A stretch of DNA of 8,195 nt from JBAYZQ01 sp041672385 (GCA_041672385.1 JBAYZQ010000101.1:1-8195), one strand, 5' to 3'. Shown: positions 1-6,697, numbered from the stretch's first letter. Numbers and translations: made by a program. Notes: generated from the sequence alone by a model not told the origin.

Positions 1-403
1 TTTACTAGCTCGAATAAGATTTTTTCCACTTATTCCTCAAATGATTTTTTCCCTTATGAATGAAAATGTGGTTTAATAAAGTAAGACTAGGGAGAAAATC
101 CCTGAAGGTGAAATTGAAGCTCTTTGTATGTTGGAACTCTCAAAGACTTCCTCTTCTCCAATAAATAGAGAAACATTATTGTCACCCCAGCTCAAATACA
201 ACAGAATAGCCATTCATCCGTTTCATTGCTGTTTGTAATTCGTTATGCTTTAAATCTTAAGTTACCTGAATACCACAACACCCAATCAAAGTATGTGATA
301 TTCACACGATGCCTCCAGCAGCTTTTCATCACATCCTACCCTTCCTCTTGATCATTAATGATGTACAAGCTTTCCACCTTGTCTATTATGCAACTTATAG
401 TAA

Positions 404-468
404 GGTAAATGGCTTGTTTTTAACCGGAATCGGTGACGAAAACAACCAAATTCGGCTAAAAATTGACC
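404..468 (-). repeat. Three degenerate 21-22 bp tandem units, possible IS end
   Basis: Read on the minus strand, three consecutive units each begin with GGT: 448-468 (21 nt), 426-447 (22 nt) and 404-425 (22 nt). The first two share a T-rich centre followed by a CCGA(A)TT core; the third is weaker. Short degenerate terminal repeats of this size are typical of IS21-family ends, and this GGTCA...TTTT...CCGA style recalls them. No istA or istB gene is visible, so at most this is a stranded end or remnant. The likeness is from memory and the match is weak. Confidence 0.3.
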
Positions 469-518
469 AGATTTACCCACAATATTTAAGGTAGGAGGAA
501 AAATCTATTTTCGGTTTA

Positions 519-549
519 CATATAATTTTCCAAATTTCATATAATTTTC
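519..549. repeat. Pair of 12-bp direct repeats
   Basis: CATATAATTTTC occurs at 519-530 and again at 538-549, start points 19 bp apart. Each copy contains TATAAT. The pair lies between the decayed region and the terminator of the nucleotidase lipoprotein gene. It could be a duplicated promoter -10 element pointing rightwards, though no plus-strand gene follows, or a local duplication. Function unknown. Confidence 0.45.
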
Positions 550-561
550 AACCTAATTAAA

Positions 562-597
562 CAAAAAACAGCCACCCAAATTAATCAAGGTGGCTGT
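562..597 (-). terminator. Rho-independent terminator of the nucleotidase gene
   Basis: A 9-bp perfect stem, ACAGCCACC (568-576) against GGTGGCTGT (589-597), encloses a 12-nt AT-rich loop. On the minus strand it is followed by a run of T (A run at 563-568 on the plus strand). It lies 18 bases beyond the stop codon of the lipoprotein gene at 615, the expected place for an intrinsic terminator. Confidence 0.9.
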
Positions 598-614
598 AGA
601 TAATCAATAATTTA

Positions 615-2429
615 CTATTTGCTTGGATAATGCTTTTCAAGATAAGTCATCACGGCTTGATCAAGATCAGCAAACTGTGTGAACTCACCACTAAACATAC
701 TATATCCATCACCACCAGCTGCCATAAAGTCATTTGTAGCTACTGAGTAAGTTGCATTTTTATCAATAGCTTTACCGTTTAAGAATAATCTTAAGATTCT
801 CTTTCCAGCTTCTGCTTTTGAATTATAAACAACATTTAGATTGGATTGTGTGAAAGCACCATTTGTTGCAGGAAGTAATGAATAACCATGTTCAAATGCT
901 TCATAAATTTGAGCACCTGTTAACTTAGTCAACACTACAAAGTTACCAAAAGGAAGAACAGTATTAACTTCACCCTTTGTAACATCACCAGCAGGAATAG
1001 AAGCTCTAATTCCACCACCGTTTGTAATAGCTACATCAGCACCAGTTTCTTCAATCATTGCAGAACAAATAAGTTTTGAAAGATTAGTTGGACGTACTCT
1101 TACGTCAGCTCTCTCACCTTGTAAGTCCTGAGGGTAATTTGCAATAACCTGATTCATTACGCCTGAAAGCTCTTCATTTTTCTCTGCAATATAAGAAGCA
1201 ACTTCAGGGTCATCATTAATACTTGTTATTCCTGCAAATTTTCCTAATGCAGAATTAGCTGGATCTTTAACATCACTTGCATGAACTAAAAGTGGATAAA
1301 TACTTGTTGCAACTCCATCTTTAACATGAATTTGAACTAATCCAATATTTTCACAATATTCACCAGTTTGAACAATTACAGTGCCATTAACTGTAGCACC
1401 ATTTTCAAGAACTGTATGACTATGACCGTCTACAAATAAATCAATTCCATCAACGTTTTTACAAATGTAATCACTTGTAACTCCGCTAGGACCATCTGCA
1501 TCCATTCCAATATGGCCAAGAACAACTACAAAATCAGCATACTCATGAGCCATATCAACAGCATATTGTGCATTCTTTACAACTAAGTCTGACATGAAAG
1601 TTAAACCTTCAGTATTTTTTGGATGAGATTTAACAGTTGTATCAGGAGTTGTTAAACCAATAACAGCAACTTTAAATCCATTATAATCATACATTTGGTA
1701 AGGCTGGAAAACTAATTTTCCATCATCTGTCAAAACATTTGCACAAAGCACTCTTAAATTAGAATATTTCTCTGCAAGGTCTGCATAATCTTTAAGAACC
1801 TTCCAACCATAATTAAAATCATGGTTTCCTGGACAGATTGCATCGTAACCCATCATATCTAATAATTCAGCAATTGTTTCACCTTTGAAGAAGTTAGCAA
1901 TATTTGTTCCATGAAGGGTGTCACCAGCATCAAGTACTAAAACATCATCAGAATACATTTTTGCCATTTTAATCAAAGTAGCAAGTTTTGCATAACCAAT
2001 TGCAGAATCTGATTCTTCAATTCTTGCATGAACATCATTTGTATGGATTACAAAAAGATTAAACTCTGTTTTACCACTATCATCCTTAACAATAGTTTTT
2101 ACACCATAAGGAAGTGCTTTTTCTGTAACTACTGCAGGTTCAACTACAGCAGGTTCAACTACAGCAGGTTCAACTACAGCAGGTTCAACTACAGCAGGTT
2201 CAACTACAGCAGGTTCAACTACAACAGGCTCAACCACAATTGGTTCTTCAACCACAGGTTCAACCACAACAGGTTCAACTACTGGCTCTACTGAAGCTGG
2301 TTCCTTAACTTCCTCAGTTACTTCTGTTACAGGTGCCTCAACATCCTTAGTTGAATTACATGCAATCATTGTAAGGGAAAGAAGTACTACTAAAAATACT
2401 AATGAAATACTTTTTGAAAAACGCTTCAC
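615..2429 (-). CDS. 5'-nucleotidase/UshA-family surface lipoprotein
   Basis: This is a lipid-anchored metallophosphoesterase that would remove phosphate from nucleotides (possibly also UDP-sugars) outside the cytoplasm. Numbered from the GTG start: a basic n-region and hydrophobic core precede a relaxed spirochaete-type lipobox ending MIAC, with Cys24 as the lipidation site. Residues about 30-102 are a Val/Glu/Pro linker with six EPAVV repeats. The metallophosphatase domain follows, with TNDVHAR (Asp132, His134), DAGDTLHG (167-174), GNHD (201-204), a GH pair at 305-306 and GHSH (335-338). The C-terminal nucleotidase domain carries NGGGIRASIP (from 470) and NDFMAAGGDGYSMF (566-579), the substrate-binding region. 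All expected metal ligands are present, so it should be active. It is about 604 residues; the long linker accounts for the excess over a typical family member of about 550. A GTG at 2429 is preferred over the ATG at 2444 because AGGAGG sits between them. Monocistronic, with its own promoter and terminator. Exact substrate cannot be told from sequence. Confidence 0.92.
   Translation of the reverse strand: MKRFSKSISLVFLVVLLSLTMIACNSTKDVEAPVTEVTEEVKEPASVEPVVEPVVVEPVVEEPIVVEPVVVEPAVVEPAVVEPAVVEPAVVEPAVVEPAVVTEKALPYGVKTIVKDDSGKTEFNLFVIHTNDVHARIEESDSAIGYAKLATLIKMAKMYSDDVLVLDAGDTLHGTNIANFFKGETIAELLDMMGYDAICPGNHDFNYGWKVLKDYADLAEKYSNLRVLCANVLTDDGKLVFQPYQMYDYNGFKVAVIGLTTPDTTVKSHPKNTEGLTFMSDLVVKNAQYAVDMAHEYADFVVVLGHIGMDADGPSGVTSDYICKNVDGIDLFVDGHSHTVLENGATVNGTVIVQTGEYCENIGLVQIHVKDGVATSIYPLLVHASDVKDPANSALGKFAGITSINDDPEVASYIAEKNEELSGVMNQVIANYPQDLQGERADVRVRPTNLSKLICSAMIEETGADVAITNGGGIRASIPAGDVTKGEVNTVLPFGNFVVLTKLTGAQIYEAFEHGYSLLPATNGAFTQSNLNVVYNSKAEAGKRILRLFLNGKAIDKNATYSVATNDFMAAGGDGYSMFSGEFTQFADLDQAVMTYLEKHYPSK
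2134..2223 (-). repeat. Six perfect 15-bp tandem repeats inside the lipoprotein gene
   Basis: The plus-strand unit GCAGGTTCAACTACA is repeated six times without a mismatch at 2134-2148, 2149-2163, 2164-2178, 2179-2193, 2194-2208 and 2209-2223. More diverged copies extend to about 2300. On the coding strand each unit reads Val-Val-Glu-Pro-Ala. Because the unit is a multiple of three, gain or loss of copies changes linker length without a frameshift. Perfect identity points to recent expansion by slippage. Confidence 0.95.
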
Positions 2430-2435
2430 GTGTTT

Positions 2436-2441
2436 CCTCCT
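2436..2441 (-). promoter_or_regulatory. Shine-Dalgarno site that sets the lipoprotein start at GTG 2429
   Basis: On the minus strand AGGAGG lies six bases before GTG (2427-2429), an ideal spacing. It also forms codons 2 and 3 of the longer frame that starts at ATG 2444. Upstream of that ATG only a weak AAGG is seen. The GTG therefore looks like the real start, giving the N-terminus (M)KRFSKSISLVF, a compact lipoprotein signal peptide. Confidence 0.7.
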
Positions 2442-2502
2442 CATACGACCTTTTATCGCGATTATTTTATTTATCTTTACACTTAACTATAACATACCAA
2501 CA

Positions 2503-2531
2503 ATTATAATGGTACACTTATTTTGAAAAAA
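2503..2531 (-). promoter_or_regulatory. Possible promoter of the nucleotidase lipoprotein gene
   Basis: On the minus strand a perfect TATAAT lies at 2503-2508, with T-rich sequence at the -35 distance (2526-2531, 17-bp spacer) rather than a good -35 hexamer. The 2520-2580 stretch upstream has several A/T tracts that could act as an UP element or bend the DNA. The leader to the GTG would be about 70 nt. The -10 is clear, but in such AT-rich DNA chance matches are common. Confidence 0.35.
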
Positions 2532-2628
2532 AATAAATAATTTTTGTAAAAAATCTATCAAATATCATTTTTTTTGGCTATTTACGAAAAATTAACATAA
2601 TCTTAACTAAAGTCATCATCCCGTAAAA

Positions 2629-2644
2629 ATGGAAATAATTCCAT
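2629..2644. repeat. Short perfect inverted repeat in the intergenic spacer
   Basis: ATGGAA, a 4-base ATAA loop and TTCCAT form a 6-bp inverted repeat. It lies about 20 bases beyond the T-run of the small-gene terminator and about 100 bp upstream of the putative lipoprotein promoter. It could be an operator-like site or a weak hairpin. There is no T-run, so it is not a second terminator. Confidence 0.3.
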
Positions 2645-2663
2645 CATAATAACAAAAATTCCT

Positions 2664-2690
2664 TAAAAAAAAACCACGTTAAAACGTGGC
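2664..2690 (-). terminator. Rho-independent terminator of the 56-residue protein gene
   Basis: CCACGT and ACGTGG (palindrome 2674-2689, 4-nt loop TAAA) form a stem followed on the minus strand by nine T residues (A run 2665-2673). It begins about 23 bases past the TAG stop at 2713-2715 and separates this gene from the lipoprotein gene. Confidence 0.88.
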
Positions 2691-2712
2691 TATAATTTAG
2701 TATTAAATAATA

Positions 2713-2883
2713 CTACATCAAATCTTTTACTTTTCGAGCTGTATTGCCAGTTTTTTCACAATAGGCTACATGGCGCAATTTGCCATTCTCAAAAACAGAT
2801 TTCATTTTAATGTCACCGCCCCAGCGGCTTGTCAATACTTTCTCACCTTCACGGCGAGCATTCTTAGAAATAGGACCTGCCAT
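2713..2883 (-). CDS. Small basic conserved-looking protein of unknown function (56 aa)
   Basis: I do not recognise this family. The frame begins MAGPISKNARREGEKVLTSR and ends TARKVKDLM, then TAG. It has 13 Lys/Arg against 6 Asp/Glu (net about +7), one Cys (42), one Trp (21) and no membrane segment or signal peptide, so it should be cytosolic and could bind nucleic acid or the ribosome. Support for a real gene is strong: GGAGGA at 2891-2896 lies 7 bases before ATG, a consensus -35 with 17-bp spacer lies upstream, and a clean intrinsic terminator follows. Its base composition is clearly richer in G+C than its neighbours, with CGC/CGT arginine and CTGG-type codons that suggest high expression. 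It resembles small ribosomal proteins in size and charge, but I could not match it to L28, L31, L32, L33 or L35. Gene call secure; function open. Confidence 0.85.
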   Translation of the reverse strand: MAGPISKNARREGEKVLTSRWGGDIKMKSVFENGKLRHVAYCEKTGNTARKVKDLM

Positions 2884-2919
2884 ATATTATTCCTCCATTC
2901 AAAATCTTAATCGAAATTT

Positions 2920-2948
2920 AACTTACAATAGAATAATGAAAATGTCAA
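2920..2948 (-). promoter_or_regulatory. Sigma-70-type promoter of the 56-residue protein gene
   Basis: On the minus strand a perfect TTGACA (2943-2948) is followed after exactly 17 bases by TAAGTT (2920-2925), a weak -10. Transcription would start near 2913, giving a leader of about 30 nt that includes the Shine-Dalgarno site at 2891-2896. Confidence 0.55.
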
Positions 2949-3008
2949 ACAAAATCAACTTTCAACCCATTTAATTTCGTAAATTTATTCACTTTTATCT
3001 TTTTATTG

Positions 3009-3037
3009 TTGAATATTATGATAACCTACATTATTTT
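3009..3037 (+). promoter_or_regulatory. Probable yidD promoter very close to its start codon
   Basis: TTGAAT (3009-3014), a 17-bp spacer and TATTTT (3032-3037) form a plausible sigma-70 promoter. The expected transcription start, about 7 bases past the -10, falls at 3043-3046, on or next to the ATG at 3046. No Shine-Dalgarno sequence lies before that ATG. This would give a leaderless or near-leaderless message. Confidence 0.45.
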
Positions 3038-3045
3038 AGAGTTAC

Positions 3046-3354
3046 ATGAATATTTTAAAAATAATCAATAAGGTACTAAGATTTATTTTCTTACTACCCG
3101 TATATTTGTATAAAATCTGCATTTCTCCCTTTTTAGGACAAAATTGTAGATATAGTCCTACCTGCTCTAGCTATATGGTTGAAGCTGTAAAACGTTTTGG
3201 AATTTTTCGGGGTTTTCTTCTTGGATTTTCTCGAATTTTAAGATGCAACCGCCTATTTTATGGAGGACCGGACGAGGTACCTGAAAAATTTAGCTTTAAG
3301 GCTATAAAAAATGGGTACATTATTTTCCATAAAACAAAAAAGAAAAAGGATTAA
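3046..3354 (+). CDS. yidD: YidD, membrane protein insertion efficiency factor
   Basis: YidD is a small membrane-associated protein that assists YidC/Sec-dependent insertion of inner-membrane proteins. The sequence shows the family's amphipathic N-terminal helix (about 5-30, with PVYLYKICISPFLGQNCR), the hallmark CRYSPTCSSYMVEAV (34-48, Cys34 and Cys40), then GFSRILRCNRLFYGGPDEVP (60-79, Cys67). At 102 residues it is somewhat longer than the usual 70-85 because of a basic tail ending KTKKKKD. In many bacteria yidD lies in rpmH-rnpA-yidD-yidC; here it stands alone, the only plus-strand gene in the window. The start has no Shine-Dalgarno site, but no better in-frame start fits the conserved N-terminus. 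Its stop codon overlaps the udk stop on the other strand. Confidence 0.93.
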   Translation: MNILKIINKVLRFIFLLPVYLYKICISPFLGQNCRYSPTCSSYMVEAVKRFGIFRGFLLGFSRILRCNRLFYGGPDEVPEKFSFKAIKNGYIIFHKTKKKKD

Positions 3355-3968
3355 TTTATTTTGCTAAGTTCTTTTACAAAGGTAATAAGTACACTTAAGG
3401 CTTTTTCGTTGTAACCACCTTCTGGAATTATTAAATCAGCAAATTCTTTTGTTGGTTCAATAAAATCAAAATGACCAGGCCTTACCACTTCAAGATATTG
3501 TTGAATAACACTTTCTGTTGTTCTACCTCTTTCAAGGATATCTCTTTTTAACCGTCTTATAAATCTTATATCATCAGGAGTATCAACATAAATCTTTATA
3601 TCTAAAAGATCTCGAACTTCTTTTTCATATAAAATCATCAATCCTTCTAATATAATCAAAGGTTGAGGGTGTACATGTATAGGCTCAGCCTTTCTACTAT
3701 GATGAACAAAATCATATTGGGGCATATCAATTGACTTTCCGTTCTTTAAATCTTTTAGGTTTTGAACTAACAATTCTGTATCAAAGGCATCAGGATGATC
3801 AAAATTAAAAGCAGTAATATTGGAATTGTTAATAAAAGTTGCAGATTTATAATAATTGTCTTGTGCAACAAAAACAAAATCACTACAAACTTCTGAAATT
3901 TTTCTTACAATTGTAGACTTTCCACTTCCACTTCCACCAGTAATTCCAATTATCTTAATATTTTCCAT
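3351..3968 (-). CDS. udk: Uridine kinase
   Basis: Udk phosphorylates uridine and cytidine to UMP and CMP in cytosolic pyrimidine salvage. The 205-residue protein has a P-loop GGSGSGKST (11-19), QDNYYKS (36-42), NFDHPDAFD (55-63), the nucleoside-site segment MPQYDFVHHSR (82-92), Walker-B-like LIILEGLMIL with Glu108, and the lid RRLKRDILERGR (138-149). Length is close to the roughly 213 residues of E. coli Udk, and it looks complete and active. Related phosphoribulokinases share the fold, but the uridine-kinase motifs fit better. It is the last gene of the operon: galM ends 10 bases upstream and the udk Shine-Dalgarno site overlaps the galM stop codon. Its own TAA overlaps the yidD TAA in the opposite direction. 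No intrinsic terminator is visible after it. Confidence 0.95.
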   Translation of the reverse strand: MENIKIIGITGGSGSGKSTIVRKISEVCSDFVFVAQDNYYKSATFINNSNITAFNFDHPDAFDTELLVQNLKDLKNGKSIDMPQYDFVHHSRKAEPIHVHPQPLIILEGLMILYEKEVRDLLDIKIYVDTPDDIRFIRRLKRDILERGRTTESVIQQYLEVVRPGHFDFIEPTKEFADLIIPEGGYNEKALSVLITFVKELSKIN

Positions 3969-3973
3969 ACAAA

Positions 3974-3980
3974 CTCCTTT
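3974..3980 (-). promoter_or_regulatory. Shine-Dalgarno site of udk, overlapping the galM stop
   Basis: On the minus strand AAAGGAG lies five bases before the udk ATG (3966-3968), and its first two bases are the last two of the galM TAA (3979-3981). Ribosomes ending galM would sit on the udk initiation site, which favours translational coupling. Confidence 0.8.
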
Positions 3981-5010
3981 AATTCACACATCCAAATTGA
4001 TAAATAGTCGTATGATCATAAACACGTCCTGGTTTTAAAATACAAGAAGGAAACTCACTATGATTTGGACTATCGGGAAAATATTGAGTCTCTAGACAAA
4101 ATCCATAATACTTTGGATAGTATTTTTCTTTATCTAAAAAATTTCCAGTATAAAATTGAACACCCAGCATATTTGTTGTAGCCTTTAAATATCTTCCTGA
4201 ATCTTCATCCACAGCTAAGGCAAAAACTTCAAACTTTGAATCCTTTTTCCTCTTGTTAATTACAAAACAATTATCATAGCCATTACCAACAGATTTAAAG
4301 TCTTGCCCTATTGGTTTCATCTCTTGAAAATCGAATCCAGTATTCTCAACATTGAGAATTTTACCAGTCGGAATCAAATCTTCATTAACTTCAAGGTACC
4401 TATTACAATCTAAAAATAACTTTTGATTAAGAACATTTTTTCCACTTGAAATTCCTGCTAGATTAAAATATGAATGATTAACGATATTCAATGGGCACTC
4501 TTTATCACAGGTAGCTTGATAATTAATTAAAAGGGAACCATTATCTTTCAAGATATAGAAAACCTCAATTTTTAGGTTTCCAGGGAAACCTCCCTCCATA
4601 TTTGGAGAAAAATGAGAAAATTTAACCCCTTTATTCCCATCAATTTCAAAGTATTCCCCTTGCCAAATAACTTTTCCAAATGTTTTTGATCCACTATGAA
4701 GACAGTTTTTACCATCATTTTTTTCCAATTTATAAGTTTGACCATTAAGTAAAAACTCCGCATTAGCAATCCTATTGGCAAATCTACCAACAGTCATCCC
4801 AAAAAAGCCATTGGAAGTAACCATATCTTGTGCTTTATCAAAGTTTAAAACAACATTATCAATTTTTCCATTCTTATCGGGAACTTCAACATAACAAATT
4901 GAAGCACCAAGATTTAAAACTCCCACTCTAATTGAGCCATTATTTAACTCAAAAAGTTTAACACTTCCATCTTTTGAAAATCCAGAATCAAACCTTTTAC
5001 TATTTCCCAT
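3979..5010 (-). CDS. galM: Aldose 1-epimerase (galactose mutarotase)
   Basis: GalM interconverts the alpha and beta anomers of galactose and other aldoses, feeding the Leloir pathway in the cytosol. The 343-residue protein shows the family signatures in order: VGRFANRIANAEF (74-86), NDGKNCLHSG (98-107, where the family usually has LHGG), PLNIVNHSYFNLAG (173-186) with catalytic His179, GYDNCF in the later substrate strand, and ETQYFPDSPNH (307-317) with catalytic base Glu307, then the FP..L.PG stretch. Length is normal, there is no signal peptide, and both catalytic residues are present. The ATG overlaps the end of the GGDEF gene by 11 bases; GAGGAAG upstream can serve as Shine-Dalgarno site. 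No galK or galT is seen in the window, so the sugar handled is uncertain. Confidence 0.95.
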   Translation of the reverse strand: MGNSKRFDSGFSKDGSVKLFELNNGSIRVGVLNLGASICYVEVPDKNGKIDNVVLNFDKAQDMVTSNGFFGMTVGRFANRIANAEFLLNGQTYKLEKNDGKNCLHSGSKTFGKVIWQGEYFEIDGNKGVKFSHFSPNMEGGFPGNLKIEVFYILKDNGSLLINYQATCDKECPLNIVNHSYFNLAGISSGKNVLNQKLFLDCNRYLEVNEDLIPTGKILNVENTGFDFQEMKPIGQDFKSVGNGYDNCFVINKRKKDSKFEVFALAVDEDSGRYLKATTNMLGVQFYTGNFLDKEKYYPKYYGFCLETQYFPDSPNHSEFPSCILKPGRVYDHTTIYQFGCVN

Positions 5011-6697
5011 TTTCTTCTTCCTCAGATAGTCCTAACCTTTTTTTACCCATTTGTCGATCTGCAGAATAAAAAAGCTGTTTCAAAACATCATAGGTTAAAA
5101 CAGAAAGACTACTAGCAATTCCTGTTGTATATTTTATTTTTATTTCATTAGTATCGTTTTTATTATAAATTTCTATTTCTTTTTCAAAACTGTCCAAAAT
5201 ACTTTGAAATTGACTTTCAGTTTTCTCAAGCAAAATAGCTATAAATTCGTCTCCACCATAGCGATAAATATATTGTTTCTTTGAAAAAACCTTGATTAAC
5301 ATTTTTGAAAAATCAACAATTACTTTATCACCTTCTAAACGGCTGAAACTATCATTTATTTTTTTCATTCCACAAATGTTAAAAGTCACAAGATGGCAAG
5401 ATTCAACACTTATTTGTTGTTTGCTAATTTCATCTAAAGATGAATAAAAAGCTTCTCTATTTCTAAGTCCAGTTAATTTATCTGTAAATGCTAAATGCTT
5501 ATAGACGTTTGCTTCAATTCCACTCTGCATATCCAAACGCATTCTAGAAATCTGAAGTCTATAAAGAGCTAAAATATAAATAAAGAAAACCATTCTTATC
5601 AAAGAAAGTCTATACATATAAAACCAATTCTTTTCAAACACAAAAATTAAAACTAAGCATATCAAAAAACCCATAACAACAATCATATTCTCAAAAGAAA
5701 TATTATCTTTTTTTTTCTTAAAATCTTCAAAACAAAGGAAAATAACAAATAAATCAGCTAATAAAAATATTAAAACATATAAATTAACAATTAATTCAAA
5801 CTGGAAACCAAAAATAAAATGAAGTGTAAGAACTAAACAAAAAAGCAAGGCAATTCCAAAATTTACATATTTTAGATAATTTCTCGCACCTTCTACAACA
5901 CAGTTATAATATTCCAGAAAAGGAATTACTAACAAGAAAAATACAAAGTATTCAAGATAATTTGAAACCTGTAACCCAAAATTAAAGAATTGAAGAAATT
6001 GACTACTCCCCAAAGCCCATAACCCACACAAGATTGAAAACCCAGCTAAAACAGTAAAGGAATTTTCGTTTGAATTCTCATGTCTAGTCCCATCTAATCG
6101 CGATAGTAGACCAATACATATCGATAAAATAATGAATGCTACTGCCAAAATGAGGTCATAAGCTTTAAGATTAAAATAGTATGAAGAAATCCCATTTGTT
6201 GGAACTATAGCAAAGTTATTAAAATAATAGGTTTTTACTGCAGGATACTCTAGCATTATAGTCAGCATTTTTCCTGCTGCACTTTTACCTAAAACTACTT
6301 GATTCAAAATTGTAAAATACGAATCTGCTGGTTGTTTTTTATTTCCATATCCATAGCTATAGACTTCTTTTTCATCTATAAAGACTTTAACCTTTGCATG
6401 GTTTGAGAAAAAAACAAGAGAATCTTCATAGATTTCACAACTTTCTCCTATGCTAGGTAAAGTCTTTTCAAGAATTATATTCTTTGTTTTACCAATATCT
6501 ATAAAAGTAGGAAAATTAATCTGACTTTCTTTTCCTTCCATTATTAAAGTCCAGTCATCACTAAAATCTGTTTGAACGGTTTTTCTAATTGGAATATAAT
6601 TTTCACCTGAAAAAAAAGAGGTTGCCACTACCATAAAAATGGCAAACATAAAAACACCAACTACGAGATGCTTAATAAAGGAATCTTTAATTTTCAT
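5000..6697 (-). CDS. 7TM-receptor-type membrane GGDEF protein (diguanylate cyclase-like)
   Basis: Predicted sensor that would make, or merely bind, cyclic di-GMP signals. Numbered from ATG 6697 (565 aa): a membrane anchor (about 11-29), an extracytoplasmic beta-rich domain (about 30-178) like the 7TMR-DISM ligand domains, seven membrane helices (about 180-199, 213-231, 244-261, 276-296, 299-321, 336-354, 361-379), a short linker, and a GGDEF domain from DKLTGLRNR (406-414) to about 553. YGGDEF is intact (Gly481-Phe485), as are the guanine-contacting Asn448 and Asp457. The strand usually reading DID is NIC here (Asn440, Cys442), so the metal-binding aspartate equivalent to PleD Asp327 is missing. 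No RxxD inhibitory site is present. Activity is therefore doubtful. It overlaps the EAL gene upstream and galM downstream by 11 bases each. A TTG at 6700 is only three bases from the Shine-Dalgarno site and is rejected. Confidence 0.88.
   Translation of the reverse strand: MKIKDSFIKHLVVGVFMFAIFMVVATSFFSGENYIPIRKTVQTDFSDDWTLIMEGKESQINFPTFIDIGKTKNIILEKTLPSIGESCEIYEDSLVFFSNHAKVKVFIDEKEVYSYGYGNKKQPADSYFTILNQVVLGKSAAGKMLTIMLEYPAVKTYYFNNFAIVPTNGISSYYFNLKAYDLILAVAFIILSICIGLLSRLDGTRHENSNENSFTVLAGFSILCGLWALGSSQFLQFFNFGLQVSNYLEYFVFFLLVIPFLEYYNCVVEGARNYLKYVNFGIALLFCLVLTLHFIFGFQFELIVNLYVLIFLLADLFVIFLCFEDFKKKKDNISFENMIVVMGFLICLVLIFVFEKNWFYMYRLSLIRMVFFIYILALYRLQISRMRLDMQSGIEANVYKHLAFTDKLTGLRNREAFYSSLDEISKQQISVESCHLVTFNICGMKKINDSFSRLEGDKVIVDFSKMLIKVFSKKQYIYRYGGDEFIAILLEKTESQFQSILDSFEKEIEIYNKNDTNEIKIKYTTGIASSLSVLTYDVLKQLFYSADRQMGKKRLGLSEEEENGK

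Larger units (their letters stand above)
1..561. other. Gene-free stretch, possibly decayed mobile DNA
   Basis: No convincing gene is visible on either strand over about 560 bases. The longest plus-strand frame (309-494, 61 codons) has no upstream Shine-Dalgarno site, resembles no family I know and is not lipoprotein- or enzyme-like. Minus-strand frames are broken by stops. A small hairpin (AGGGA, 5-nt loop, TCCCT) lies at 89-103. Base composition is slightly less AT-rich than the true intergenic spacers at 2460-2660, which fits decayed coding or mobile DNA better than a simple promoter region. This is inference only. Confidence 0.5.

Noticed and set aside
309..494. 61-codon plus-strand frame
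   Set aside because: No Shine-Dalgarno site, no recognisable family, and it overlaps degenerate repeat units; likely chance.
2134..2223. Regular repeats considered as a CRISPR array
   Set aside because: Units are head-to-tail with no spacers, and they encode an in-frame Val/Glu/Pro linker.
2028..2294. Plus-strand frame with repeated NYSRF units
   Set aside because: It is the antisense reading of the 15-bp repeats and flanking nucleotidase gene; no start signals.
2780..2974. 64-codon plus-strand frame
   Set aside because: Antisense to the well-supported 56-residue gene and its promoter.
3856..4038. 60-codon plus-strand frame
   Set aside because: Antisense to udk P-loop and the galM end.
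4572..4790. 72-codon minus-strand frame
   Set aside because: Out-of-frame shadow inside galM; no family match.
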